64,000 nt of DNA from JBAYIE01 sp041665785 (GCA_041665785.1 JBAYIE010000008.1:42073-106072), one strand, 5' to 3'. Counted from the stretch's first letter, positions 27,791-38,206 are shown. Notes: a model not told the origin generated them from the letters alone. Made by a program: numbers and translations.

Positions 27791-28426
27791 ATGGATGACA
27801 TAACGCATTACTTTAAAGATCTCACTCCAAAACAACAACTCCAGTTTGATGCCTTGCTGGAACTTTATCCGGCCTGGAATGAAAAGGTGAATCTGATTTC
27901 GCGCAAAGACATTGACAGCCTCTTTGAAAAGCATATTCTGCATTCGTTAGCCATCGCAAAATTCTTACCATTCAAACCCGGCACCAAAGTGCTGGATATA
28001 GGTACCGGTGGAGGTTTCCCTGGGATTCCGCTGGCTATATTTTTTCCTGAAACAGAATTTGTGCTGTGCGATTCCATTGCCAAGAAAATTGCAGTAGCCG
28101 AAAATATTGCTGAATCCATCGGATTATTAAATACTGATTTTGCGATCGGAAGGGTTGAGCAACTCCGCGAGCAATTCGATTTTATTGTGAGTCGTGCTGT
28201 TGCACCTATGGAACAACTCTTCCGGTGGACCCACAAATTGCTTTCTGAAAAACAGCGCAATCCAATTCCAAATGGATTTTTATTGTTAAAAGGCGGAGAT
28301 CTGGAAGAAGAAAAAAAGGAGTTGTTGCAATTGAATCGCAAACTGCATATCGAAGAAATACCTTTGTCAGTGTATTTCTCAGCACCATTCTTCGAAACCA
28401 AGAAGCTTATTTATATCAGCAGGTAA
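27791..28426 (+). CDS. rsmG: 16S rRNA (guanine527-N7)-methyltransferase RsmG
   Basis: SAM-dependent methylase of G527 in 16S rRNA. The 211-residue protein has the family N-terminus YPAWNEKVNLISRKD, the SAM motif VLDIGTGGGFPGIPLAI (about 70-85), and FDFIVSRAVAPM (motif IV region). Loss of this enzyme gives low-level streptomycin resistance in other bacteria. It starts 4 bp after the EEP gene. Confidence 0.96.
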   Translation: MDDITHYFKDLTPKQQLQFDALLELYPAWNEKVNLISRKDIDSLFEKHILHSLAIAKFLPFKPGTKVLDIGTGGGFPGIPLAIFFPETEFVLCDSIAKKIAVAENIAESIGLLNTDFAIGRVEQLREQFDFIVSRAVAPMEQLFRWTHKLLSEKQRNPIPNGFLLLKGGDLEEEKKELLQLNRKLHIEEIPLSVYFSAPFFETKKLIYISR

Positions 28427-28459
28427 TAAAGTTGAGCCTGATCAAAGTTCAACTGCTGA

Positions 28460-28477
28460 AGGCGCTGATTTGCGCCT
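28460..28477 (+). terminator. Hairpin after rsmG
   Basis: AGGCGC, a 6-base loop, then GCGCCT, 33 bp after the rsmG stop. There is no T-tract, so it is at best a weak or factor-assisted terminator, or an mRNA 3'-end stabiliser. Confidence 0.3.
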
Positions 28478-28611
28478 CGGGATTACCAATCAACAAGCGC
28501 TATTCTTCAATCCGGGCCACTTATCCCCAATTTCTTCCGGATTCCTGAATTCCTGCCTGCATTATTTCCATAATTTTATAACTTGCTCCTCCACTGATAC
28601 TCAATCCAACT

Positions 28612-30669
28612 ATGCTTAAAAGACTTTTTATTTTGATGATGGCAATAACCCAGCTTGCCATTGCTCAGCAATCCTTAACACCTGAACTACTCTGGAAACT
28701 GAATCGCGTGGGTAATCCACAACAATCACCTGATGGGAAAACCGTGTTCTTCGAATTGCGCAAATATGATTTGAGTAAGAACAAAAGCATAAATTATATA
28801 TGCATACTTTCTGATAAAGCCGGAAACGAATATTCCAGTATTACGGGAGATGTTGCAAACGCTTTTGATGCCCAATGGAGACCCGACGGTAAAAAAATCA
28901 ATTACCTCTCATCGGAAAGCGGAAGCGTACAACTTTATGAAATCAATCCGGATGGCACTTCTAAAGTACAGATAACTCAGATTGAAGGTGGAATCAATGG
29001 ATATAAAATATCCCCGGATTTGAAGCATCTGGCCTATTGTGCAGATGTGAAACTGGATCAATCAGCAAATGAATTGTACCCCGATCTTCCATTGACTAAA
29101 GCAAGGATTACGGAAGGTTTATTTTACCGCCATTGGGATGCATGGCACGATTATGCTTACAGCCATATGTTTATTGGTGAAATCAGCAAGGACAAATTAA
29201 CAGGCAAAGCAAAGGATATCATGCAAGGAGAAAGAGTGGATGCCCCTTTACAACCCTTTGGCGGAGATGAGCAGTTTAACTGGAGTCCGGATGGCAAAAT
29301 GCTGGCCTATACCTCCCGGAAATTAAACGGAACGGCAGAAGCTGTGAGTACTAATTCTGATATTTATTTATACGATCTGAATTCACAACAAACAACAAAC
29401 CTCACGGCATCGATGCCGGGTTATGATACCGATCCGCAATTCTCACCGGATGGTGGTAAAATTGCCTGGACCAGTATGGAACGCGCCGGTAACGAGTCGG
29501 ATAAGAACCGGTTGATGGTGTATTATTTTGCCACAAAAAACAAGGTAGATATAACGCTTGACTTTGATTATTCCACCGAATTCTTTCAATGGAACAAACA
29601 AGGGAGTGCCCTTTATTGGATCTCCGTATACGAAGGAACCAAGAATATTTATTATGCCACAGAGCAAGCCGGCAAGGCCGGATTTACGTTCTCTTCTGTT
29701 AAAGTGCTGACCACTGGAGATCATGATTACCTCTCTTTCAGTATTCACTCTCAAAGCAACTCCAATTTTCGCATCATTGGTGCACAGCAACGGTTTAGTT
29801 ATCCAACCGAATTGTACTCCGTATTTGCTGACGGCATGGAGCGTCAGATTTCAAATACCAACCGCGAATATTTAAAAGATATACAATGGGGTAAAGTAGA
29901 AAAACGCTGGGTAACTACAACCGACAACAAAAAAATGCTGGTTTGGGTGTTTTTACCTCCGGGTTTTGATGCAAATAAAAAATACCCGACTCTGCTCTAT
30001 TGCCAAGGTGGACCGCAAAGTCCGGTATCTCAGTTTTTCAGTTACCGCTGGAATTTCCAGCTGATGGCGTCGCAAGGGTATATTGTGGTGGCTCCCAACC
30101 GTCGCGGACTCCCAGGATTTGGCTCAGCCTGGAACGATCAGATCATGGGTGATTATGGAGGCCAGTGTATGCAGGATTTGTTATCGGCCATTGACGATGT
30201 AAGCAAAGAATCCTATGTCGATAAATCGCGCTTAGGTGCAGTAGGCGCCAGCTTTGGAGGATATTCTGTGTATTGGCTGGCCGGCAATCATCAGAACAGG
30301 TTTAAAACTTTTATTGCGCATTGTGGCATGTTTAATATGGAGAGTTGGTATGGCAGTACCGAAGAAATGTGGTTCGCAAACAATGATAACAAAGGACCTT
30401 ACTGGCAATCTCCAAAACCCGAAAATTTCAAAGCCTCTCCTCACCAGTTTGTTCAGAACTGGAATACGCCGATGTTGGTTATCCACAACGAAAAAGACTT
30501 TCGGGTGCCTCTGAATCAGGGAATGGAAGCATTCAATGCTGCACAGTTAAAAGGAATAAAAAGCAGATTTTTGTATTTCCCGGATGAAAATCATTGGGTT
30601 ACAAAGCCACAGAATAGTGTGCTCTGGCAACGTGTATTCTTCGAATGGCTCAAAGAAACATTAAAATAA
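28612..30669 (+). CDS. Exported S9 family (prolyl-oligopeptidase fold) peptidase
   Basis: A 685-residue exported serine peptidase, closest in layout to the S9C dipeptidyl/acylaminoacyl-peptidase group. Signal peptide ends AIAQ; residues about 20-400 are a TolB-like beta-propeller (repeats such as DAQWRPDGKKINYLSSES, NWSPDGKMLAYTSRK, DPQFSPDGGKIAWTSME). The alpha/beta-hydrolase domain carries Ser547 (GASFGGYS), Asp629 (NEKDFRVP) and His661 (DENHWV). It probably trims peptides in the periplasm for uptake. The following gene is another peptidase. Confidence 0.94.
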   Translation: MLKRLFILMMAITQLAIAQQSLTPELLWKLNRVGNPQQSPDGKTVFFELRKYDLSKNKSINYICILSDKAGNEYSSITGDVANAFDAQWRPDGKKINYLSSESGSVQLYEINPDGTSKVQITQIEGGINGYKISPDLKHLAYCADVKLDQSANELYPDLPLTKARITEGLFYRHWDAWHDYAYSHMFIGEISKDKLTGKAKDIMQGERVDAPLQPFGGDEQFNWSPDGKMLAYTSRKLNGTAEAVSTNSDIYLYDLNSQQTTNLTASMPGYDTDPQFSPDGGKIAWTSMERAGNESDKNRLMVYYFATKNKVDITLDFDYSTEFFQWNKQGSALYWISVYEGTKNIYYATEQAGKAGFTFSSVKVLTTGDHDYLSFSIHSQSNSNFRIIGAQQRFSYPTELYSVFADGMERQISNTNREYLKDIQWGKVEKRWVTTTDNKKMLVWVFLPPGFDANKKYPTLLYCQGGPQSPVSQFFSYRWNFQLMASQGYIVVAPNRRGLPGFGSAWNDQIMGDYGGQCMQDLLSAIDDVSKESYVDKSRLGAVGASFGGYSVYWLAGNHQNRFKTFIAHCGMFNMESWYGSTEEMWFANNDNKGPYWQSPKPENFKASPHQFVQNWNTPMLVIHNEKDFRVPLNQGMEAFNAAQLKGIKSRFLYFPDENHWVTKPQNSVLWQRVFFEWLKETLK

Positions 30670-30718
30670 TCACGGATTAATTCCGTTTTACAACATTAAA
30701 CTTATACAACGCATACTT

Positions 30719-33535
30719 ATGAAAACTTACCTCCTGCTGATTGCCATTTGGATATTTCCATTGACGATATTGGCTCAAGAAGTACCCACAGCTGAACTGG
30801 AAAAGATTATTGAAACTTCGCCGGAAGTAAAAACCGGGAAACTGGAAAATGGTCTTACTTATTATATCATCAAGAACAAAAAACCGGAAAACCGCATGGA
30901 ATTGCGTTTGGCTGTGAATGCCGGAGCAACATCCGAAGAAGACAATCAACAAGGCTTGGCGCATTTTGTAGAGCATATGGCTTTTAATGGCACGCGCCAT
31001 TTCAAGAAAAACGAGTTGGTAAACTATCTGGAATCCATTGGCACTAAATTCGGACCGCATTTGAATGCCTATACCAGTTTTGATGAAACGGTTTATATGA
31101 TGCAGGTTCCGACTGATTCAGCGACACAATTCGACAAAGCTTTTCTGATTTTGGAAGATTGGGCACATGGAATCACGTTCGATTCCAATGAGGTGAATAA
31201 AGAGCGTGGCGTTGTAATTGAAGAATGGCGTTTGGGACAAGGAGCCTTGGAAAGGATGCGTAACGAGTATTGGCCAATGCTGTTCACCGGATCACGTTAC
31301 GGACATCGCCTGCCTATTGGTCAAAAAAATGTACTGGAAACAGCACCTGCCTCCTTATTGAAATCCTTTTATAAGGATTGGTATCGCCCGGAATTAATGG
31401 CAGTTGTTGCAATAGGTGATTTTGATGTGGAAGTGGTTGAACAAAAAATTATTACCCATTTCAGCAAACTCAAAAATCCGGCTAAACCTCGGGCTCTTAC
31501 TGCCTGGGATGTTTTGGAAACACCCAATTTGCAAGTGGCAACGGTAAAAGATAAAGAAGCCCCGTATTCCATTGTTCAGGTTATTTACAAATTACCCAAA
31601 ACAGAGTTGAAAACCGAAGGTGATTACCGCCGGATCATGCTGGAACGTATTTTTAATGGAATGATGGCCTCCCGTTTGGATGAACTGACTCATAAACCCG
31701 ACGCTCCTTTCAATTATGCATCCATTCGTTATGGTGAACTGGTGCGCTATAAAAACAGTTATTCTGCCTTTGCCATAGTGAATGAAAAAAATATCATGAA
31801 GGGCTTGACTGCTCTGGTTGATGAAAGTGAACGGGTAAATCGTTTTGGATTCAATGCTTCAGAATTTGATCGCCAGGTTATTCAAATGCAACGTCAGTTA
31901 GAGAAGCAAATGAACGAATCGGATAAGACAGAATCCGCACGACTGGCGGGTAAAGTAGTTTCTTCTTACCTGAAAGGAACCGCATTGCTTAATGTGCAAA
32001 AGGAATTCGAACTGTTTAGTAAATATATTGGAACCATTCGTGTTGAGGAGATCAATCAATTTTGCAGGGAATGGGTAAGTGAACCTACTAAAAATTGTTT
32101 GGTAATACTGCAAACACCCGATAAGCCAACTATTAAAATACCTGAACACAGCGATATAATGGATGTAGTGCGTGAGGTGAGTAAAAGAGATATACATCCC
32201 TATCAGGATTTTGCTTCCAATACTCCGCTTATCCAAACAAATCCGGTCCCGGGTAAAATTGTTGCCGAGAAAAAGGACGGAGAGAATGCCATTACTGAAT
32301 GGAAATTATCCAACGGGGCAACTGTGGCATTCAAAAAAACCGACTTTAAAAACGATGAAATTCAACTGCGCGCTTTCAGTTGGGGTGGCGCATCTTTGTA
32401 CCCGTTGGGAGACGATGCATCAGCGTCGGAAGCAGCGTCTATAGTGTCAAATTCCGGTGTTGGCCAATTAAATTACAATGACCTGAACAAATACATGAAA
32501 GGTAAGATCGCCAATGTCAGACCGTATATTTCAGAGACTTCTGAAGGCATGTCGGGAAGCTCAAGTTTGCAGGATTTTGAAACCATGATGCAATTGGTGC
32601 ATTTGTATTTTACTGCACCTAGAAACGACACCGCCGGATTTAAATCCTATATGGAACGTCAGCGTGCCTTTATAGAAAACCGTAGCCTGGATCCTGAAAG
32701 CGCCTACGAAGATACTATTGAGGTTACCATGAGCAATTACCACCCGCGTCGCCGCCCATGGACATTAGGTTTGTTGAATGAAGTAAAACAGAAAAGGGCT
32801 TTTGAATTATACCGTGAACGCTTTGCTAATGCAGCCGATTTTACTTTCACTTTTGTTGGAAATGTGGATGAATCTATTCTTAAAAATATGGTAATGCAAT
32901 ATCTGGCTACATTACCCGGAAATGCATCCAAAGAAAAATGGGAGGATGTAGGCGTTACAACTCCAAAAGGGAAAATCAGCAAAACCGTGAAACGAGGTAT
33001 GGAGGCTAAAAGTACAGTTACCATGCGTTTTACAGGTGATGCCAAATTTGATCCCAAAGCAAATATGGATATGAAAGTGTTGATGAAACTCATGAGCATC
33101 AAATTGCGTGAGAGTCTGCGCGAGGAAAACAGCGGTACTTATGGCGTTAGTTGTTATGGTGGGCTGATGCGAATTCCCAGACAGGAGTTCTATGTGAATG
33201 TTTCATTTGGTTGCGCCCCAGGCAATATAGACAGGTTGACCAAAGCAGCGTTGAAAGTCATTGACAGAGTAATGGAGGAAGGTTGTGATGAACAAGATTT
33301 GATTAAAATCAAAGAAACATTTCGGCGTGAACGGGAAGTCAGTCTGAAAGACAACAACTGGTGGTTAAGTACCATCAATCAGTATTATGCCATGAATGAC
33401 CCGATTCCTTCACAAAAAGAGTTCGAAGAATATTTCAATAACCTGAAATCGGAAGACTTTAAAGCAGCAGCAAAGAAATATTTTGTGAAAGATAATTATG
33501 CTTACTTTACCTGGGTTCCGGCGGAATCCAAATAA
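30719..33535 (+). CDS. M16 family zinc metallopeptidase (insulinase-like), two-domain
   Basis: A 938-residue exported peptidase with a signal peptide ending ILAQ. The first M16 domain has the inverted zinc motif His82-x2-Glu85-His86 (HFVEHMAF) and the distal Glu in NKERGVVIEEWR. The second half (from about residue 510) is the inactive M16 homologue, and the two halves together form the closed chamber. Length fits periplasmic pitrilysin-like enzymes. Its 3' end overlaps the next gene by 38 bases. Confidence 0.94.
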   Translation: MKTYLLLIAIWIFPLTILAQEVPTAELEKIIETSPEVKTGKLENGLTYYIIKNKKPENRMELRLAVNAGATSEEDNQQGLAHFVEHMAFNGTRHFKKNELVNYLESIGTKFGPHLNAYTSFDETVYMMQVPTDSATQFDKAFLILEDWAHGITFDSNEVNKERGVVIEEWRLGQGALERMRNEYWPMLFTGSRYGHRLPIGQKNVLETAPASLLKSFYKDWYRPELMAVVAIGDFDVEVVEQKIITHFSKLKNPAKPRALTAWDVLETPNLQVATVKDKEAPYSIVQVIYKLPKTELKTEGDYRRIMLERIFNGMMASRLDELTHKPDAPFNYASIRYGELVRYKNSYSAFAIVNEKNIMKGLTALVDESERVNRFGFNASEFDRQVIQMQRQLEKQMNESDKTESARLAGKVVSSYLKGTALLNVQKEFELFSKYIGTIRVEEINQFCREWVSEPTKNCLVILQTPDKPTIKIPEHSDIMDVVREVSKRDIHPYQDFASNTPLIQTNPVPGKIVAEKKDGENAITEWKLSNGATVAFKKTDFKNDEIQLRAFSWGGASLYPLGDDASASEAASIVSNSGVGQLNYNDLNKYMKGKIANVRPYISETSEGMSGSSSLQDFETMMQLVHLYFTAPRNDTAGFKSYMERQRAFIENRSLDPESAYEDTIEVTMSNYHPRRRPWTLGLLNEVKQKRAFELYRERFANAADFTFTFVGNVDESILKNMVMQYLATLPGNASKEKWEDVGVTTPKGKISKTVKRGMEAKSTVTMRFTGDAKFDPKANMDMKVLMKLMSIKLRESLREENSGTYGVSCYGGLMRIPRQEFYVNVSFGCAPGNIDRLTKAALKVIDRVMEEGCDEQDLIKIKETFRREREVSLKDNNWWLSTINQYYAMNDPIPSQKEFEEYFNNLKSEDFKAAAKKYFVKDNYAYFTWVPAESK

Positions 33536-35462
33536 CTTAATTATTCTCTGGTTACCCCTGCTCCTGCTTATTTTACCTGCAGGAGTACGGGGACAAACCG
33601 ATAGCTTAACCACAGATTCTAAACCGCGCGATGGCATTGCCAGGCTAGACGCTACCTCCAGTTGTCAGAGGCAGATTTTGACGGCACAACAAATCAAGCT
33701 CAGCGGCTATACGCGATTAACAGAACTGGTTCAGCTTTTCGACGCGTTTACTTTTTCCACTTCTCTGGGTCAGAACTGGCAACTCAATGCAAACGGTATG
33801 AATCCTTTGCACAATACACAATGCGTGATCATGTTGAATGGACAACGCATTCAGTATAACCTCACACAGGTCTTTGCATTGAATGAATTGGGTATATCTG
33901 TGAATGATATAGAACGCATAGAACTGGTACATACACCGGATCTGTATCTGGGTGAATTTGCAGATAAGGGTTTGATCCACATTGTTACAAAAAACAATTT
34001 TAAGGGATTGCTTTACCGTGGTCATATGGCCTACGGTTATGATGTATTGCAACAAATGCCCCATTCTAAAACCTTTTCCCAAACCTTTGGATTCAGCAAA
34101 AAAGGTTTTGCCATACAGGTTTCACAAAACGCATATCTTACCGAAGTGTACGATCGAGCAACATCATCATACTGGACTAGTATAAATCCATTACAAGCAA
34201 CCCGTTTACACATCACCTATTCTCACAAGCGTGTGACTCATCAGTTGCAAGGTAATTTGCATTTAAAACACGGCCTTCTCAATTTTGACCTTACACGCCC
34301 CAACAATTTGTATTCATTGGGTTACCTAAACCATATTACACTTAAACCCGGACATTCATTCAGAACATCCGTTAACCTGGCTTCCAACAGTACGGCATCC
34401 TTCGAAAATAAAGGGTATCTCGTTCAATCGAATGTATACCATCATTATCGTAAGCCGTTCAGGAAAGATCAACTGCAACTTAAAACTGGTCTGGGATTTG
34501 ATTATTCGTTCTTACCATACCGCTATTTTTTTTACGGGCAAACCATATCAACTCAAACGGCAACCTTAAGTAATAAGTTAATCAAGCCTTTTGTTTCATT
34601 AACAGTTCCCTTAACCCGTAAATTATGGCTTACTACCGATCTTCAGGGTGTTTCAAACACGCATGACTTTGGATATAAAACCTGCATTACATTGTATAAA
34701 CGCATCAGCCTGATTTCAAACTGGAGCCTGGTCGGATCCTACAATAAACGATTACTGGATGAAGATAATTCCCTGTATGCTACGTATTCCAATTTGCCTA
34801 TTCATGCTTATTCGGTGAATAGAAGTTCAGACCAATTTACACTGGATGCCAATCTGGCCTTAAATGTGGGAAACAATTTCAAACTTTTCTTCTCGAACGG
34901 ATTGCGTTATTTGTCACATCAACCGGGTAATGGAGATTATTACAATACACCTATACTTATGGTGGATCCCATATACTTCTACCCCAACTTTTCATACAAC
35001 CTGAATACCACGAACTGGATCATGCGTTTCAACCTGCATTACGATGTATTGCGCAACCTGTTTATGGATTTCAATTACCTCCGCACCTCGCAGTGGGCAG
35101 GCGACGAAGCTATGATATCCGGAATTCCGAAGCACAAAACCACCTTGGTATTGAATTATCAGTTACCCGGAAACTTTAACGTTTGGTCGCGTTTTTATTA
35201 TCAAAGTGCAACACAATGGAGCCATCTTTTCAGCCATATCTATATGCAAAATCCGATAAGTATGGATTCCCGCTTAATAACTGATTTGGGGTTGAATAAA
35301 TCCTTGTTTAAGAATCGGATGAATTTAAATCTCACTATAAATAATCTATTCAACACCACAGAACAATACTATCCTTATGGAGTAACACGAGGACCAAGGG
35401 CACAGTTGAGCCTGGCCTGGAACATTGATCAGCTGTTTGTTTCGGCAAGTGCAAAGCCCTAA
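33498..35462 (+). CDS. TonB-dependent receptor-like outer membrane protein
   Basis: A 654-residue exported protein with signal peptide (LPLLLLILPAGVRGQ). Residues about 50-165 match the receptor plug (LTAQQIKLSGYTRLTELVQL, CVIMLNGQRIQYN, VNDIERIELVHTPDLYLG, GLIHIVTKNN); the rest is beta-strand-rich barrel with a C-terminal NLTINNLFNTTEQYYPYG motif. No carboxypeptidase-like or SusC-type N-terminal domain and no obvious TonB box were seen. It overlaps the M16 gene by 38 bases, suggesting joint expression with the peptidases. The imported substrate is unknown. Confidence 0.85.
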   Translation: MLTLPGFRRNPNNLIILWLPLLLLILPAGVRGQTDSLTTDSKPRDGIARLDATSSCQRQILTAQQIKLSGYTRLTELVQLFDAFTFSTSLGQNWQLNANGMNPLHNTQCVIMLNGQRIQYNLTQVFALNELGISVNDIERIELVHTPDLYLGEFADKGLIHIVTKNNFKGLLYRGHMAYGYDVLQQMPHSKTFSQTFGFSKKGFAIQVSQNAYLTEVYDRATSSYWTSINPLQATRLHITYSHKRVTHQLQGNLHLKHGLLNFDLTRPNNLYSLGYLNHITLKPGHSFRTSVNLASNSTASFENKGYLVQSNVYHHYRKPFRKDQLQLKTGLGFDYSFLPYRYFFYGQTISTQTATLSNKLIKPFVSLTVPLTRKLWLTTDLQGVSNTHDFGYKTCITLYKRISLISNWSLVGSYNKRLLDEDNSLYATYSNLPIHAYSVNRSSDQFTLDANLALNVGNNFKLFFSNGLRYLSHQPGNGDYYNTPILMVDPIYFYPNFSYNLNTTNWIMRFNLHYDVLRNLFMDFNYLRTSQWAGDEAMISGIPKHKTTLVLNYQLPGNFNVWSRFYYQSATQWSHLFSHIYMQNPISMDSRLITDLGLNKSLFKNRMNLNLTINNLFNTTEQYYPYGVTRGPRAQLSLAWNIDQLFVSASAKP

Positions 35463-35473
35463 ATTCGCAGCCC

Positions 35474-36880
35474 ATGTTTATTGAGCTGAAAAATCCCTTG
35501 TTTAAAGACTTGCAGGCTGTTGTAGAACAACAACAGGTGCAGGCATTTATTGTTGGCGGATTTGTGCGCGATCATTTCTTGCACCGCGAATCCAAAGACC
35601 TCGATATTGTAGTGTTGGGTGATGGGATTGAGCTGGCCAAAGCATTTGCCGAAAGCCGAAAGGGAAAAACCGACTTCGCCTTCTTTAAGAACTACGGCAC
35701 AGCCATGGTGAAAACAGCCGATTGGGAAGTAGAATTTGTTGGTGCCCGAAAAGAATCTTATGCGCATCATTCGCGCAAACCTACAGTAGAACCCGGAACA
35801 TTGACCGATGATCAAAACCGTCGCGACTTCACCATCAATGCAATGGCTGTGAGTTTAAACAAAGCTAATTTCGGTGAATTACTGGATCCCTTTGGTGGAT
35901 TAACAGATATTGAACATAAAATAATCCGGACGCCGCTGGATCCCGATATTACATTCAGCGATGATCCGCTTCGCATGATGCGGGGAATTCGTTTTGCAAC
36001 ACAGATACGTTTCGAGATTCTACCTGAAACCTTCGAATCCATCAGGCGCAATAAGGAACGAATCGGTATAATTTCATTCGAACGCATCAACGAAGAACTC
36101 AATAAAATCATGTTGAGTAATAAGCCGTCCGTTGGTTTCAATTTGCTGTTCGATTCAGGTTTGCTTCATCTGGTATTCCCCGAACTGGCAGCCTTGCATG
36201 GCGTTGAAACCAAAGGTGGAAAAGCCCATAAAGACAATTTCTACCATACCCTGATGGTACTCGACAATATCTGTGAGGAAACAGGAGATCTCTGGCTTCG
36301 CTGGAGTGCTTTGTTACATGATATTGCCAAGCCTCTTACAAAACGTTATGCACCAAGCGATGGCTGGACTTTTCACGGTCATGAAGATAAAGGTTCACGT
36401 ATGGTGAACAAAATTTTTCGTCGGTTGAAACTTCCATTGAACGAGAAGATGAAATTTGTAGAAAAAATGGTAGCCCTGCATCATCGTCCGAAAGCATTAG
36501 CCGAAGACGGAGTTACCGACAGTGCAATCCGCAGATTGATTGTAGATGCCGGCGAAGACCTGGATGCATTGTTTGCTTTATGTCGTGCCGACATGACTAC
36601 TAAGAACGCCAAAAAGCGCGAAACCTATCGTCGAAATCTGTCGCTGGTATTGCAACAGGTGAATGACGTTACCGAACGTGATGCACTGCGAAACTGGCAA
36701 CCTCCAATTCACGGAGATCATATCATGGAAGCTTTTGGCATGAAGCCCGGTCCTGAAATTGGCACCATCAAAAACGAAATTCGTGAAGCCATTCTCGAAG
36801 GCCGGATACCCAACACCTTTGAAGATGCGCATAAACTCATGCTCGAGTTGGGCGAAAATCTGGGATTAAAAAAACGATAA
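35474..36880 (+). CDS. cca: CCA tRNA nucleotidyltransferase with HD domain
   Basis: Adds or repairs the 3' CCA of tRNAs. The 468-residue protein has the class II nucleotidyltransferase core (IVGGFVRDHFLHRESKDLDI with metal-binding Asp pair), RRDFTINAMAV, and DDPLRMMRGIRFATQ, then an HD phosphohydrolase domain (HTLMVLDNICEE, LLHDIAKPLTK, HGHEDKG). HD fusion suggests repair of 2',3'-cyclic phosphate ends. It is 11 bp after the receptor gene and 2 bp before the M48 gene. Confidence 0.95.
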   Translation: MFIELKNPLFKDLQAVVEQQQVQAFIVGGFVRDHFLHRESKDLDIVVLGDGIELAKAFAESRKGKTDFAFFKNYGTAMVKTADWEVEFVGARKESYAHHSRKPTVEPGTLTDDQNRRDFTINAMAVSLNKANFGELLDPFGGLTDIEHKIIRTPLDPDITFSDDPLRMMRGIRFATQIRFEILPETFESIRRNKERIGIISFERINEELNKIMLSNKPSVGFNLLFDSGLLHLVFPELAALHGVETKGGKAHKDNFYHTLMVLDNICEETGDLWLRWSALLHDIAKPLTKRYAPSDGWTFHGHEDKGSRMVNKIFRRLKLPLNEKMKFVEKMVALHHRPKALAEDGVTDSAIRRLIVDAGEDLDALFALCRADMTTKNAKKRETYRRNLSLVLQQVNDVTERDALRNWQPPIHGDHIMEAFGMKPGPEIGTIKNEIREAILEGRIPNTFEDAHKLMLELGENLGLKKR

Positions 36881-36882
36881 TC

Positions 36883-37716
36883 ATGTATAAATTCAGCACG
36901 ACCCTTTCACTTTCATTTTTACTCTTACTGAGTGCCTGCAGTAAAGATTCAAATGACGATAGTTTCAATGATCCCTGTGGAGGTTCATCACCGGGTGGAT
37001 TTGTGAGTTTATTAATTTCAACCGACGACGATATACAAATGGGTATGCAAACGGTGAATTATATCGAAAGCGATACCAGCGGAATGATTGTGATGGATTC
37101 CATACAATACAAAGAAGCATACCGGCATATATATCGTATCCGCGATACCATTTTAAATTCGGGCAAGGTGTATTATAAAAACACGTTTCCATGGCGCATC
37201 CGTTTAATTAAAGACGATAAAACCCTGAACGCTTTTTGTACACCCGGTGGATTTATTTATGTGTACACCGGCATCATCAAATACCTGGATAACGAAACGC
37301 AACTGGCAGGTGTGATGGGACATGAAATTGCTCACGCAGACCGGCGCCACAGCGCACGCCAGATCGTTTCACAGTATGGAATCATTGCATTACTCAGCAT
37401 ACTTTCTGGCGGAGATCCTAACATGCTCGCCGAATTATCAGCCAACCTGGTCTTGTTAAAATTCAGCAGGGAACATGAAAGCGAAGCCGACGATTACTCC
37501 GTTCGTTTTCTATATCCAACGGTGTATGATCCCAGAGGTGCAAAATACTTTTTTGAGAAAATAGGTAGTCAGGGTACACCAGAATTCCTCAGTACTCACC
37601 CAGATCCGGGGAACCGTGTTATTGCGATAGAGAACAAATGGAGTTGCCTGGGTGGCCGAACCGACGGACAATTATTTGATACCCGTTACCAGCAATTTAA
37701 GGCGAGTTTGCCGTAG
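36883..37716 (+). CDS. M48 family metallopeptidase lipoprotein
   Basis: A 277-residue membrane-attached zinc protease of the BepA/LoiP-like M48 group. The lipoprotein signal ends LLSAC (Cys at about 19). The zinc motif is HEIAH in GVMGHEIAHADRRHSARQ and the third ligand is the Glu in HESEADDYSVRF. The C-terminal part ends with FLSTHPDPGNRV, typical of the family. Likely envelope protein quality control. Last gene of the plus-strand run that starts at 28612. Confidence 0.93.
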   Translation: MYKFSTTLSLSFLLLLSACSKDSNDDSFNDPCGGSSPGGFVSLLISTDDDIQMGMQTVNYIESDTSGMIVMDSIQYKEAYRHIYRIRDTILNSGKVYYKNTFPWRIRLIKDDKTLNAFCTPGGFIYVYTGIIKYLDNETQLAGVMGHEIAHADRRHSARQIVSQYGIIALLSILSGGDPNMLAELSANLVLLKFSREHESEADDYSVRFLYPTVYDPRGAKYFFEKIGSQGTPEFLSTHPDPGNRVIAIENKWSCLGGRTDGQLFDTRYQQFKASLP

Positions 37717-38206
37717 GTTGGTTAATTGTTAATTGTTATTCGTTATTGGTTATTAGGTTAATAGTTATTGAGTATCGGTTCACTGGCGAGCTACTTCGTA
37801 CTTCGTACTATGTAATTCGTAATTTGTAATTATGTAATTGTGTTAATTGCAAAGAGACATTTTTGTTACTTAGTAAAGTTCTCTGGTTAGCTACTTCGAA
37901 CTTCGTTAATAGTTATTTGTTATTGAGTTATTAGGTAGCAGCTCATTGGTTAACTAATTAGTACTTCGTAATATGTACTTTGTAATTCGTAATTATGTAA
38001 TTGCGTCCTCCTCCTCTATGGCTTCCGCGGATGATATACTTGTGTTGAGAGCCTGGAAGCATTCATTTTAAGATTCATGCTTCTGCTTTGTCCATCGCGA
38101 TGTGCCTTCAGGCCTTCGCGCGATATAGTTGATTATTGAGTAAATATTCTCTGGTTAGCTACTTCGTACTTCGTAATTTGTAATTCGTAATTGGAAATAA
38201 GCGTTT
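37717..38206. repeat. AT-rich non-coding stretch of degenerate CTTCGTA/TAATTCGTAATT repeats
   Basis: These 490 bases between the convergent M48 and leuS genes contain no supported gene. A unit reading roughly CTGGTTAGCTACTTCGTA followed by variants of TAATTCGTAATTTGTAATTA appears near 37782-37840, 37881-37911 (partial), 37941-38003 and 38147-38193, with TTAATAGTTATTGAG-type filler between. A GC-richer island at about 38005-38130 is not repeated in the window and I cannot identify it. Confidence 0.7.

Noticed and set aside
28427..28611. tRNA or riboswitch between rsmG and the S9 peptidase gene
   Set aside because: No cloverleaf, T-loop or known riboswitch core could be found; only one simple hairpin is present.
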